Source: an uncultured Paraburkholderia sp.
GTDB lineage: Bacteria; Pseudomonadota; Gammaproteobacteria; Burkholderiales; Burkholderiaceae
Reading direction: 5' to 3'
Assembly: GCA_940747215.1 (NCBI GenBank)
Contig: CALNWS010000012.1
Location: forward strand, 1 to 64,000
DNA length: 64,000 nt
Position numbers and translations under genes: made by a program. Below the pieces are notes generated by a model, which was not told the origin of the DNA, ran no database searches, and saw only the letters and a list, made by a program, of their open reading frames with translations. Below are positions 19,749 through 28,640 of the stretch, piece by piece; the first letter of the stretch is position 1; every line of letters begins with the position of its first letter.

Positions 19749-20432
19749 TTAACCGAGCATCAAACCGCCGTCGATGTGAATGGTTTGGCCCGTGATGTGC
19801 CGCGCTTCGTCGGAAAGCAGAAACGCGATGAGCGTCGCGATGTCGGCCGGTTCGGCAACGTGACCGAGCGGTGTGGCCTCGGCGGCGCACGTCCACACGG
19901 ATGCGTTATCGGCACTCGGCCCGCTATCTTTACGCGTGTAGCCGGGCGCCACGCAATTCACCGTCACGCCGTGCGGCGCGAGTTCGGCCGCGGCGGTTTT
20001 CGCGAGCGATTCGAGCGCGGCCTTCACCGCCGCCGTTGCGGCGAACGGCGCATCCGCGCGATAACGACGCGCGACGAACGAACTCAGCGCCACGACGCGT
20101 CCACGCTTCGACGTTTCCAGCGCGGGCCGCGCGCGTTTGACGAGCGCCGCGAACGCGGACTGGAACGCGTCGGCGTCGAGTGCCTGCAAGGTTTGCCGTT
20201 GCGCATGGCCGGCGTTCGCAACCAGTTGGCCGAGCGCGCCGAAATTCGCGAGCGTTTCGTGGATCACGTGTTCCGCTGCGCCACGTTCCGCGAGATCGCT
20301 GAACACGGTGGTGCACTGCGCACCGTTGGCGGTGCAGTCGGTTGCGACCTGCGCGAGCCGTTCGCGTGATTCGTGATCCGCGCCCGTGATCAGCACGACG
20401 CGGTCGAGGTTCGCGTGGCTCGCCGCGCTCAT
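19749..20432 (-). CDS. Short-chain dehydrogenase lacking its cofactor glycine motif (probable pseudogene)
   Basis: A 227-aa open frame of the SDR superfamily. It has the NAG motif (LVANAGHAQ), a catalytic Ser region ALSSFVA, Tyr-like and Lys positions degraded to FAATAAVKAAL, and the C-terminal VTVNCVAPGYT and HITGQTIHIDGG. After VVLITGA the expected GxGIG and the first alpha-beta unit are missing and the sequence jumps to DHESRERLAQ. About 20-25 residues have been deleted in frame, so NAD(P) binding is unlikely. Its ATG overlaps the stop of the upstream ABC transporter gene (ATGA), so translation is coupled. Open but probably not enzymatically active. Confidence 0.7.
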   Translation of the reverse strand: MSAASHANLDRVVLITGADHESRERLAQVATDCTANGAQCTTVFSDLAERGAAEHVIHETLANFGALGQLVANAGHAQRQTLQALDADAFQSAFAALVKRARPALETSKRGRVVALSSFVARRYRADAPFAATAAVKAALESLAKTAAAELAPHGVTVNCVAPGYTRKDSGPSADNASVWTCAAEATPLGHVAEPADIATLIAFLLSDEARHITGQTIHIDGGLMLG

Positions 20433-22180
20433 GCCGCGATCGCCTCGCCGGAGCGTTCGACGTCGAGCGTTTCTTCGTGATACGCCGCGAGCGATTCGCG
20501 ATGCGCGACGCTGACGATCCCCGCCTTCGGCAGACGCTCGGTGAAGAGACGATAGAGACGCGCTTCGTTTTCCGCGTCGAGCGCGCTGGTGGCTTCGTCG
20601 AGGAACAGGTAGTCGGGCTTGTGCAGCAGAACGCGTGCGGCGGCGAGACGCTGCTGTTCGCCCGGCGACAGAATGCGCGTCCAGTGTCCCGATTCCTGCA
20701 GATGCTCCGTGTACTCCGACAGATGGCACGTCACCAGTGCTTCGCGGCATTCTTCGTCGGTGTAGGTGTCGGCGGCGGACGGATAGGTGAGCGCCGCTTT
20801 CAGCGTGCCGATCGGCATGTAGCTGACCTGCGGAATGAACATCATGCGGGCGTTCACGGGCGCGTCGATCGAACCGTCGCCGAACGGCCAGAGACCGGCG
20901 AGCGCACGCATGAGTGTGCTCTTGCCCGAACCGGACGGGCCGCGCACGAGCCAGCGCGAGCCCGGCTTGATCGCGATATCGCGGATGCGCGACAGCGGAT
21001 TGCCGTTCGGCAGCGCGAGCTTGAGACCTTCGGTGGAGAGGTCGTCGGAGTCGACGAAATGCAGGTTGATGCCGCCGTGCGCGGTGGCGGGCGAGACCGA
21101 TTCCTTCAGACGCGGCGCGTGCACGATGCACTTGAATTCGCGCAACCGGTTCACGGTAGCGCGCCATTCGACCAATGTGCTGTAACTGTTGATGAACCAC
21201 GAGAACGAATCGCTCACCGTGCCGAACGCTTGCGAAATCTGCATCAGCACGCCGAACGTGAAGGCGCCCGCGAAATAACGCGGCGCGGCCACGACGATCG
21301 GGAAAATGATCGCGATCTGACTATAGAAGCTCAGCACGAACGTGAGCCGCTTGGTGTACTTCATCACCTGCCACCAATTGTCGCGGATGCGGCCGAACAG
21401 CGAATGCGCGTTCGACTTCTCGGTTTCCATGCCGTCGTAGAACGCGATCTGCTCGGCGTTTTCACGCAGACAGATCAGGCCGAAACGGAAATCCGCCTCC
21501 ACCTTCTGTGCCTGATAGTTGATCGGCACGAGCGGATGGCCGACCTTCTGGATGATGAGCGAGCCGACTACCGCGTAAAGCGCCGCCGCCCAGACCATGT
21601 AGCCGGGAATGTGAATCGGCATGCCGCCGAGCGTAATGGTGAGCGCGCCGGCGAGTGCCCACAGGATCGTGATGAACGACACCAGCGTCACGACGGTGGA
21701 CAGCAGATCGAGCGTGAGCGAGAGTGTCGTGGTGGCGAACGACTGGAGGTCGTCGCTGATCCGCTGGTCGGGGTTGTCGGCGAGACGATCGCGCTCGATC
21801 CGGTAGAACGTGCTGTCATGCAGCCACTCGTTCAGATAGCGCGTGGTGAGCCACTGACGCCAGCGGAAGCCGAGCATCTGGCGCAGATAACGTCCGTACA
21901 CCGCGAGGATGATGTAGCCGAACGCGAGTCCGGTGAAGATCATCAGCAGATGCGGGAAATCATTGACGTTTTTGGTCTGCAGCGCGTTGTAGAAATCCGC
22001 GCTCCATCGGTTCAGCCGCACGTTGATCCACACCACGAGCAGATTCATCACGATGATCGCGATGAGCAGGCTCCAGGCGACGGTTCGTTCTTTGGAGACC
22101 CAATAGGGTTTGATCAGGCTCCACGCGGAGACTTTTTTGTCGCGCGGCAGCGCGGGGCTGACTAAGGTATCTGTTGTCAT
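20429..22180 (-). CDS. ABC transporter of the SbmA/BacA-like (YddA) family, fused permease-ATPase
   Basis: The protein has an N-terminal SbmA/BacA-like membrane domain (about residues 1-345, several hydrophobic helices, with RIERDRLADNPDQRISDD after the early helices) joined to an ATPase. ATPase motifs are Walker A GPSGSGKST, signature LSPGEQQR and Walker B YLFLDEATSALD with SVAHRES. Relatives move peptides or very-long-chain lipid precursors across the inner membrane; BacA is needed by rhizobia inside host cells. I prefer the ATG at 22180 over 22186 because AGGA lies five bases before it. No lesion is present although most neighbours to 13.4 kb are broken. Substrate cannot be read from sequence. 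Confidence 0.9.
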   Translation of the reverse strand: MTTDTLVSPALPRDKKVSAWSLIKPYWVSKERTVAWSLLIAIIVMNLLVVWINVRLNRWSADFYNALQTKNVNDFPHLLMIFTGLAFGYIILAVYGRYLRQMLGFRWRQWLTTRYLNEWLHDSTFYRIERDRLADNPDQRISDDLQSFATTTLSLTLDLLSTVVTLVSFITILWALAGALTITLGGMPIHIPGYMVWAAALYAVVGSLIIQKVGHPLVPINYQAQKVEADFRFGLICLRENAEQIAFYDGMETEKSNAHSLFGRIRDNWWQVMKYTKRLTFVLSFYSQIAIIFPIVVAAPRYFAGAFTFGVLMQISQAFGTVSDSFSWFINSYSTLVEWRATVNRLREFKCIVHAPRLKESVSPATAHGGINLHFVDSDDLSTEGLKLALPNGNPLSRIRDIAIKPGSRWLVRGPSGSGKSTLMRALAGLWPFGDGSIDAPVNARMMFIPQVSYMPIGTLKAALTYPSAADTYTDEECREALVTCHLSEYTEHLQESGHWTRILSPGEQQRLAAARVLLHKPDYLFLDEATSALDAENEARLYRLFTERLPKAGIVSVAHRESLAAYHEETLDVERSGEAIAA

Positions 22181-22623
22181 GAGCATCCTGATGGAAGTGC
22201 TGACGCCGAGGTGCTGCCCGCGCCGGTTCGGCTTCCACGCATCGGCCCGGCCCGGGTTTTTCCGCCGGACACCGCCCGTTCGGGCCGCGCTGCGACGGTC
22301 TTACATTCCTGCCCGGGCGCCGTGCTTGACGAATGGCAAGCGCGTCCGGGCGAGCGACCAATTCTGGCGCGAAGCCCTTAAGCGAAAATTAATTGCGACC
22401 CGATCGCCGAGGCTGTCTGCCGTAGCGACGCCTCGGCCGCCAGATTGACCGCCGTGCGCCGCAAGCGCTGCCCCGAAGCGGCATCCGATCGGGCCATTGT
22501 GCCAGAGCGCCGGAGCGGACTGTATTATTGTTGCCAGAGACGGTACCAGATTAGGCGCGGCGCGGCTCACGCGGGCCGCTGGTTTGCGGGCGCCGCGCCT
22601 TTATGGTCTAATGGACTCGATGA

Positions 22624-22726
22624 AACAGGGGTGCTTTGCCCACAGGTGGCATGGTTTTCATGCCACGGCGGCGAGGCTGAGAGAGACCCTTTGCACCCGA
22701 TCCGGGTAATACCGGCGCGGGAAGTT
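22624..22726 (+). ncRNA. TPP (THI-box) riboswitch
   Basis: The region has the aptamer consensus in order: GGGGTGC, a variable hairpin, GGCTGAGAG, ACCCTTTG, a GATCCGGGTAATACCGG stem-loop and GCGGGAA. It lies 208 bases upstream of thiO and should repress the thi genes when thiamin pyrophosphate is plentiful. The expression platform between 22727 and 22933 is not obvious. 22181-22623 contains no recognisable gene. Confidence 0.93.
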
Positions 22727-22856
22727 TCCGGAAGCAGCCAGTCTTCCATTCCCCGCTGGGCAGCGTTCCTCATTGGGGCGCACAGCTTGCCCGGCCGGCC
22801 TTACCCGCCGGTTTCGTCTTGGGTACGCGCGCTTTTTCGCCGTACGAAAGGATCCG

Positions 22857-22937
22857 ATGACCGTCTATTCTTCAGACATGCTGTTTGTCTTTCATCTGCG
22901 CCACGTATCGCGCCTTGCTTCGGAGTGCGCGCGATGA
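22857..22937 (+). CDS. 26-residue leader ORF overlapping the thiO start
   Basis: ATG at 22857, preceded by AAAGGATCC, opens a 26-codon frame (MTVYSSDMLFVF... LASECAR) whose TGA overlaps the thiO ATG (ATGA). Its Shine-Dalgarno is better than anything in front of thiO itself. It may be a coupling leader peptide between the riboswitch and thiO, or a chance frame. No homologue is recognised. Confidence 0.35.
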   Translation: MTVYSSDMLFVFHLRHVSRLASECAR

Positions 22938-24064
22938 ACCGTTCCGCTCAACCTGATTTCGCCGTGCTCGGCGGCGGTTTGTGCGGCCGTCTCGTGGCTT
23001 GGCGTCTTGCGGGCGAAGGGCATCGCGTGGCGCTTTACGAGCGCGGCGATGCCGCCGGTTCGCAGGCCGCCGCGTGGGTCGCCGCCGCCATGCTCGCGCC
23101 GCTCGCCGAAGCCGCGAGCGCCGAACTGCTGATTACGCGTCTTGGTGCGAGTTCGCTCGAAACGTGGCCGCAAATTCTCACTGAACTGCCCGAGCCGGTA
23201 TTTTTCCAGCGCAACGGCACGTTCGTCTTGTGGCATCACGCCGACCGTACCGAAGCGCCGCTCTTCGAGCGACGCGTGCGCTCGAATGCGCCGACTGATC
23301 TGCTCGAAGGCGGTTTCGTCAAACTCGCGGGCGCGCAGGTCGGTGAGACAGAGCCCGCTCTGGCCGGCCGTTTCAATCAGGGCTGGCTGTTGCCGCACGA
23401 AGGCCAGCTCGACAATCGTCAGGTGCTGTCGGCGCTCGCGGCGGGTCTCGCCCAACGCGGCGTGGAAACGCACTGGAATACGCCTGTCGACGACAACGCG
23501 CTGCCGCCCGCGCGCATCACGATCGACTGCCGCGGACTTGGCGCGAAGCCGGTGTTGCCCATGCTGCGCGGCATTCGCGGCGAAGTCGCGCGGGTGCATG
23601 CGCCGGGCATCCGGCTGATGCGTCCGGTGCGGTTTCTGCATCCGCGCTATCCGCTCTACATCGCACCGAAGCAGGACGATCTCTACGTGATCGGCGCGAC
23701 CGAGGTGGAAGGCGAGGACATGTCACCCGTCAGCGTGCGCTCGGCGCTCGAACTGCTGAGCGCGGCGTTTTCCGTGCATCCCGGTTTCGGCGAGGCACGC
23801 ATTCTCGAACTGAATTCGCAGTGCCGCCCGACGCTGCCGGACCACCGTCCGGCGCTGCTATGGGACGGCGCGCAGACCCTGCGCGTGAACGGCCTATACC
23901 GGCACGGCTACATGATCATGCCCGAAGTGGCGGACGAGGCCGTGCGCTTCGCCGCGGCATTGCTCGACGGCCGTGTCGGCGACGCGAACGCCTTCGCCGA
24001 CTGGCAGCACCACGCGCGCTGGAGCGAGCTTTTTAAACTGGACCGCGCGCAGGAGCCGGCATGA
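22934..24064 (+). CDS. thiO: Glycine oxidase-type FAD oxidoreductase (thiamin thiazole synthesis)
   Basis: ThiO oxidises glycine to the imine needed to build the thiazole ring of thiamin. The 376-aa protein opens with a dinucleotide-binding motif (FAVLGGGLCGRLVAWRL), continues with the DAO-family segments and ends with the typical NGLYRHGYMIMPEVAD flavin contact. I start it at the ATG at 22934. The open frame extends to 22445, but that part crosses the riboswitch and is not coding. thiS, thiG and thiE follow on the same strand. Confidence 0.93.
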   Translation: MNRSAQPDFAVLGGGLCGRLVAWRLAGEGHRVALYERGDAAGSQAAAWVAAAMLAPLAEAASAELLITRLGASSLETWPQILTELPEPVFFQRNGTFVLWHHADRTEAPLFERRVRSNAPTDLLEGGFVKLAGAQVGETEPALAGRFNQGWLLPHEGQLDNRQVLSALAAGLAQRGVETHWNTPVDDNALPPARITIDCRGLGAKPVLPMLRGIRGEVARVHAPGIRLMRPVRFLHPRYPLYIAPKQDDLYVIGATEVEGEDMSPVSVRSALELLSAAFSVHPGFGEARILELNSQCRPTLPDHRPALLWDGAQTLRVNGLYRHGYMIMPEVADEAVRFAAALLDGRVGDANAFADWQHHARWSELFKLDRAQEPA

Positions 24065-24143
24065 GCGTTGCGCGCGCATTGCTTCATCGCGCGCGCCGTG
24101 CCGCTGTCGCCTTTGACTGACTGATCAACCGTATTCGAACACC

Positions 24144-24341
24144 ATGGACATTCACATCAACCAGAAGCCGTTGTCGTTGCCCGAAGGCGCGACCGTTGCC
24201 GACGCGCTCACCGCGTTCGGTGCGCGGCCGCCGTTCGCCGTCGCGCTGAACGGCGATTTCGTGGCGCGCACGCAGCATGCGGCGCGCGCCCTGCAGACGG
24301 GCGACAGGCTCGACGTCGTGCAACCCGTGGCCGGCGGCTGA
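24144..24341 (+). CDS. thiS: Sulfur carrier protein ThiS
   Basis: A 65-aa ubiquitin-like protein ending in Gly-Gly (PVAGG). Its C-terminal thiocarboxylate donates sulfur to the thiazole ring made by ThiG. The core [11 protein letters not shown] and [13 protein letters not shown] match the family. It lies 79 bases after thiO and 50 before thiG. Confidence 0.96.
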   Translation: MDIHINQKPLSLPEGATVADALTAFGARPPFAVALNGDFVARTQHAARALQTGDRLDVVQPVAGG

Positions 24342-24391
24342 ACGGCTGCGCACGCAATGCCGGCTCGCCGGATTGTCGGAGACAACTTCTT

Positions 24392-25213
24392 ATGCAAATG
24401 ACTTCCACCCAACCCGACGACGTGCTTACGCTGTACGGCCAGACTTTCGCGAGCCGCGTGCTGCTCGGCACGTCGCGCTATCCGTCGCTGCAATCGCTGT
24501 CCGATTCGATTGACGCCGCGAAACCCGGCATGGTGACCGTCGCGCTGCGCCGGCAGATGAACGAGGGCGGCCCCGAAGCCGGCTTCTTCGACCTGCTCAA
24601 GCGCCACGGCGTGCCGCCCCTGCCGAATACGGCTGGTTGCCTCATGGTCGGCGAAGCGGTCACGACTGCGCACATGGCGCGCGAAATCTTCGAAACCGAG
24701 TGGATCAAGCTTGAACTGATCGGCGACGACTACACGCTGCAACCCGATCCGATCGGCCTGATCGAAGCAGCGTCGCAACTCGTCAAGGACGGCTTCAAGG
24801 TGCTGCCGTATTGCACGGAAGACCTCGTGGTAGGACGCCGTCTGCTAGACGCCGGTTGTGAGGCGCTGATGCCGTGGGGCGCGCCGATCGGCACCGGCAA
24901 AGGCGTCATCAATCCTTATGGGCTGCGCGTGCTGCGCGAGCGTCTGCCGGACGTGCCGCTCATCGTCGACGCCGGACTCGGCGTGCCGTCGCACACGGCG
25001 CAAGTGATGGAATGGGGCTTCGACGGCGTGCTGCTGAACACGGCCGTGTCGCAGGCCACGCATCCGGACGCGATGGCGCGCGCCTTTGCGCTGGGCGTCG
25101 AAGCCGGCCGCCAGGCGTTCCTAGCAGGGCCGATGGCCGAGCGCGAAAGCGCGCACGCGAGCACGCCGGTGGTCGGCATGCCGTTCTGGCATCAGGATGG
25201 GAGCGCCGCATGA
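24392..25213 (+). CDS. thiG: Thiazole synthase
   Basis: ThiG condenses deoxyxylulose phosphate, ThiS thiocarboxylate and dehydroglycine into the thiamin thiazole. The 273-aa TIM-barrel protein has LLGTSRYPS near the N-terminus, [16 protein letters not shown], the lysine of [10 protein letters not shown] that forms the DXP imine, and the phosphate-binding [12 protein letters not shown] and [10 protein letters not shown] segments. Its TGA overlaps the start of thiE (ATGA). Confidence 0.97.
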   Translation: MQMTSTQPDDVLTLYGQTFASRVLLGTSRYPSLQSLSDSIDAAKPGMVTVALRRQMNEGGPEAGFFDLLKRHGVPPLPNTAGCLMVGEAVTTAHMAREIFETEWIKLELIGDDYTLQPDPIGLIEAASQLVKDGFKVLPYCTEDLVVGRRLLDAGCEALMPWGAPIGTGKGVINPYGLRVLRERLPDVPLIVDAGLGVPSHTAQVMEWGFDGVLLNTAVSQATHPDAMARAFALGVEAGRQAFLAGPMAERESAHASTPVVGMPFWHQDGSAA

Positions 25214-26295
25214 CGCAAGCACTGACACTGAAAGACCGCGACCTTTTCTGGCCGCCCGCCGACGAACTCACGGAAGCCACCGAGCGCATTCGCGCCCGTC
25301 TCGGCGACTGGCCGCCCACGCACGCGCCGTGGCGCATCTGCCTCGCTGCGCCGGACGAGCCTAACGGCGGCGACCTGATCGTCGTCGCGGACGCGCAGGA
25401 ACACGGCGAGCAGGTGACGCGCCGGCTGGTGACGGGCGCGGGCGTGATCGAAGCCGCGCAAGATAAAGCCACGCTGCATCTGGGCGGTGAAAAGTATCGT
25501 CTCGAAGGGCGTCTGGCCGAAGACTGGATCGCGGCGCTCGCGGCGTTTCTCGATTGCGGTTTCGATCCGCACGACGCGCTGGTGCTGGCGCTTGCTTGGC
25601 GCGCCGACGACGCCTTCCCGTCCGACCTCGCGCGATTCCCGCGTTTTGCCGGTCTACCCGATGCGCCGGCGCAAGCTTTCGCGGCTTGCCCGGCACGCCT
25701 CGGTTTGTATCCGGTGCTGCCGACGGCGGAGTGGGTCGAACGCGTAGTGGGCTTCGGCGTGAAGACGGTGCAGTTGCGCCGCAAGTCGGCCGAGCCCGCC
25801 GACGAACTGAAGCGCGAGATCGCCCGCTGCGTGGCCGCCGGGCGTGCGCGCGACGCGCAGGTGTTCATCAACGATCACTGGCAGGCCGCGCTGGAAGCGG
25901 GCGCGTACGGTGTGCATCTCGGTCAGGAAGACGTGCACACGGCAGACCTCGGCGCGCTGGCCGCCTCGGGCATTCGGCTTGGTCTGTCGACGCACGGTTT
26001 CTACGAGATTTTGAAAGCGCTGCATTTCCGGCCGAGCTACATTGCGCTTGGTGCGGTTTTCCCGACCACCACCAAAGTTATGCCGACGGCGCCGCAGGGC
26101 TTGCGGCGTCTGGCACGTTACGTGCGATTGCTCGACGGCGTCGTGCCCATGGTGGCGATCGGCGGGATCGATCTACAGGTGCTGCCGGACGTGCTGGCAA
26201 CGGGTGTGGGTTGCGCCGCGGTGGTGCGGGCGGTCACGGAAGCAGCGGACCCCGCTGCCGCCGTTTCTGCACTGCAACAAGCGTTTCTGCAATAA
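25210..26295 (+). CDS. thiE: Thiamin-phosphate synthase with N-terminal extension
   Basis: ThiE joins HMP-PP and thiazole phosphate to thiamin phosphate. The catalytic TIM barrel occupies about residues 175-361, with [40 protein letters not shown] and VAIGGIDL. The 361-aa protein is about 150 residues longer than stand-alone ThiE. Residues 1-170 are a compositionally normal coding extension with no motif I can name, perhaps a degenerate kinase-like domain as in other Burkholderia ThiE. The ATG overlaps the thiG stop, which fixes the start. Confidence 0.93.
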   Translation: MTQALTLKDRDLFWPPADELTEATERIRARLGDWPPTHAPWRICLAAPDEPNGGDLIVVADAQEHGEQVTRRLVTGAGVIEAAQDKATLHLGGEKYRLEGRLAEDWIAALAAFLDCGFDPHDALVLALAWRADDAFPSDLARFPRFAGLPDAPAQAFAACPARLGLYPVLPTAEWVERVVGFGVKTVQLRRKSAEPADELKREIARCVAAGRARDAQVFINDHWQAALEAGAYGVHLGQEDVHTADLGALAASGIRLGLSTHGFYEILKALHFRPSYIALGAVFPTTTKVMPTAPQGLRRLARYVRLLDGVVPMVAIGGIDLQVLPDVLATGVGCAAVVRAVTEAADPAAAVSALQQAFLQ

Positions 26296-26352
26296 TCGTC
26301 ACACTTGGTAAAGGGACAGGGCATCTTCACGGCAACTTTTGCATGATGGCCC

Positions 26353-26358
26353 TATAAT
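26353..26358 (+). promoter_or_regulatory. Candidate -10 element of the mla operon
   Basis: A perfect TATAAT lies 33 bases before the mlaF GTG, in the context GCCCTATAATTCGG. No convincing -35 hexamer is found at 16-18 bases, so this is a partial prediction. Confidence 0.35.
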
Positions 26359-26390
26359 TCGGCCTTCCGTGTAAAAGGACTGTCAGTTTC

Positions 26391-27209
26391 GTGTCTTCCT
26401 CCCCCGAGACATTACTCGAGCTGCGCGACGTCGACTTCGGTTATGGCGACCGGCTCGTCCTGTCGAACCTGAATCTGCGCTTCAAGCGCGGTCAGGTCGT
26501 GGCGGTCATGGGCGGCTCGGGTTGCGGCAAAACCACCGTGCTGCGTCTGATCGGCGGTCTGGTGCGCGCGAAGCGCGGCCAGATCCTGTTTCAGGGGCAA
26601 GACATCGGTCAGCAGACGCACGAAGGCCTCTACGCGCTGCGTCGCAAAATGGGCATGCTGTTCCAGTTCGGCGCGCTCTTCACCGACATGTCGGTGTTCG
26701 AAAACGTCGCCTTTGCCCTGCGTGAGCACACCGATCTCCCGGAAGAACTGCTCCGCGATCTCGTACTGATGAAGCTCAACGCGGTCGGTCTGCGCGGCGC
26801 GCGCGATCTGCTGCCGTCGGAGATCTCAGGTGGCATGGCAGGGCGTGTGGCGCTTGCCCGCGCAATTGCCCTCGACCCCGAACTGATGATGTACGACGAG
26901 CCGTTCGCCGGCCTCGACCCGATCTCGCTCGGCATCACCGCCAATCTGATCCGCACGCTGAATCAGGCGCTCGGCGCCACCTCGATTCTCGTGACGCACG
27001 ACGTGCCCGAATCGTTCGCGATCGCCGACTATGTGTATTTCCTCGCCAACGGCGGCGTCCATGCGGAAGGCACGCCGGACGAACTGCGCGCGTCGACGGA
27101 TCCCACGGTGCGCCAGTTCATCGACGGTGTGCCGGACGGCCCTTTCAAATTCCACTATCCGAGCACGCCGCTCGCGGCGGAGTTCGGCATCGGCGGAGGT
27201 CAGGCATGA
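26391..27209 (+). CDS. mlaF: Phospholipid transport ATPase MlaF
   Basis: MlaF powers the MlaFEDB inner-membrane complex that moves phospholipids between outer and inner membranes. The 272-aa ABC protein has Walker A GGSGCGKTT, signature SGGMAGRVALAR, Walker B LMMYDEPFAGLD and the H-loop VTHDVPE. The start is GTG at 26391. The gene heads the operon mlaF-E-D-A-C-B; its TGA overlaps the mlaE ATG. The window is intact from here to marC at 38 kb. Confidence 0.96.
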   Translation: MSSSPETLLELRDVDFGYGDRLVLSNLNLRFKRGQVVAVMGGSGCGKTTVLRLIGGLVRAKRGQILFQGQDIGQQTHEGLYALRRKMGMLFQFGALFTDMSVFENVAFALREHTDLPEELLRDLVLMKLNAVGLRGARDLLPSEISGGMAGRVALARAIALDPELMMYDEPFAGLDPISLGITANLIRTLNQALGATSILVTHDVPESFAIADYVYFLANGGVHAEGTPDELRASTDPTVRQFIDGVPDGPFKFHYPSTPLAAEFGIGGGQA

Positions 27210-27973
27210 TCAGTACGATCGGTCGCTCGGTGATCGGCGGGCTCGGCACGGCCGGCTACGCCACGCGCTTCTTCTTCCGACTGGTGCTCGAATTTTTCCC
27301 GCTGCTGCGCCGGCCGCGCCTTGTCACGAAGCAGATCCATTTCTTAGGTAATTATTCACTGGTGATCATCGCCGTGTCGGGCCTGTTCGTCGGCTTCGTG
27401 CTCGGTTTGCAGGGCTATTACACGCTGAACCGGTATGGTTCGGAGCAGGCGCTCGGCTTACTGGTCGCGCTTTCGCTTGTGCGCGAACTCGGCCCGGTGG
27501 TCACTGCTTTACTGTTCGCTGGCCGGGCAGGCACGTCGCTCACGGCCGAAATCGGCTTGATGAAAGCAGGCGAACAACTCACGGCCATGGAAATGATGGC
27601 CGTCGACCCGGTCAAGGTCGTCGTGGCGCCGCGCATGTGGGCCGGCATCATTTCGATGCCGATTCTCGCGGCCATTTTCAGCGCGATTGGCGTGTTCGGC
27701 GGCCATGTGGTGGGCGTGCTGCTGATCGGCGTCGACGCAGGCGCGTTCTGGTCGCAGATGCAAGGCGGCGTCGATGTCTGGCGCGATGTCGGCGCAGGCG
27801 TCATCAAGAGCGTGGTGTTCGGCCTCGCGGTGACGTTCGTTGCGCTGTTTCAGGGCTATGAAGCCAAGCCGACGCCGGAAGGTGTGTCGCGCGCCACGAC
27901 CAAAACGGTCGTGTATGCTTCGCTCGCCGTGCTTGGCCTCGATTTTTTGCTGACAGCACTGATGTTCAGCTAA
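27206..27973 (+). CDS. mlaE: Phospholipid transport permease MlaE
   Basis: MlaE is the membrane subunit of the Mla ABC complex. The 255-aa protein has the permease signature (LVRELGPVVTALLFAGRAG and LTAEIGLMKAGEQLTAM) and five to six hydrophobic helices. Translation is coupled to mlaF by an ATGA overlap. Confidence 0.96.
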   Translation: MISTIGRSVIGGLGTAGYATRFFFRLVLEFFPLLRRPRLVTKQIHFLGNYSLVIIAVSGLFVGFVLGLQGYYTLNRYGSEQALGLLVALSLVRELGPVVTALLFAGRAGTSLTAEIGLMKAGEQLTAMEMMAVDPVKVVVAPRMWAGIISMPILAAIFSAIGVFGGHVVGVLLIGVDAGAFWSQMQGGVDVWRDVGAGVIKSVVFGLAVTFVALFQGYEAKPTPEGVSRATTKTVVYASLAVLGLDFLLTALMFS

Positions 27974-28062
27974 GACTGCGCGGCACGTTGGGTTGCCGGC
28001 GCGGCTTGTGATTCGCGCGGCGGCAAACGCTGGCAGCGTGGCGGATTCACTTTAGGATGACG

Positions 28063-28629
28063 ATGAAAAAGACTGCTCTCGACTTCTGGGTTGGCCTGTT
28101 CGTGGTGTTGGGTTTCGTGGCGTTGCTGTTTCTCGCGCTGAAGGCCGGCAACATGAGCTCGTTGTCGTTTCAGGCAACGTACCCGGTCAAACTCAAGTCC
28201 GACAATATCGGTGGGTTGAAGGCGTGCGCGCCTGTGAAGAGCGCGGGCGTGACGGTGGGTCGCGTCGGCACGATCGGCTTCGACAGCAATTCGTATCAGG
28301 CTGTCGTCACGATCGACATCTACAAGCAATACCAGTTTCCGAAAGACAGCTCGGCCAAGATCCTGACCTCGGGCCTGCTCGGCGAGCAGTACATCGGGCT
28401 CGAACCCGGCGGCGACACGGAAATGCTCAAAGCGGGCGATACGATTTCCATGACGCAATCGGCGATCGTGCTGGAAAACCTGATCGGTCAGTTCCTGTAT
28501 AGCAAAGCCGCGGACTCGGGCGCGTCGAAGCCGGCCTCCGGTTCCGCCACGCCCGCACCTGCGCCCGTCACGCCGCCAGCGGTGCCCGCGGCACCGGCTA
28601 TGCCCGCTTCCGGCGCGGCAAGCCAATAA
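28063..28629 (+). CDS. mlaD: Outer-membrane lipid asymmetry protein MlaD (MCE domain)
   Basis: MlaD is anchored by one N-terminal helix (FWVGLFVVLGFVALLFLAL) and carries a periplasmic MCE domain that forms the hexameric lipid channel. The MCE core reads KSDNIGGLKACAPVKSAGVTVG and ILTSGLLGEQYIGLEPGG. The C-terminus is an Ala/Pro-rich tail. The ATG at 28063 (188 aa) fits the AGGA spacing better than the ATG at 28057. GLKACAPVKS carries Cys where I remember Arg in relatives. Confidence 0.94.
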   Translation: MKKTALDFWVGLFVVLGFVALLFLALKAGNMSSLSFQATYPVKLKSDNIGGLKACAPVKSAGVTVGRVGTIGFDSNSYQAVVTIDIYKQYQFPKDSSAKILTSGLLGEQYIGLEPGGDTEMLKAGDTISMTQSAIVLENLIGQFLYSKAADSGASKPASGSATPAPAPVTPPAVPAAPAMPASGAASQ

Positions 28630-28640
28630 GGAGAATAACA

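Noticed and set aside
19749..21200. One 483-codon minus-strand protein joining ABC and SDR parts
   Set aside because: The upstream 256 codons are an out-of-frame shadow of the ABC gene; the SDR starts at 20432 with an ATGA overlap.
20477..22165. A 562-codon plus-strand frame opposite the ABC transporter
   Set aside because: Composition is typical of an antisense shadow, and the minus strand has complete ABC motifs.
22445..22933. Upstream extension of the thiO reading frame
   Set aside because: It crosses the TPP riboswitch and lacks family homology; the FAD motif begins right after the ATG at 22934.
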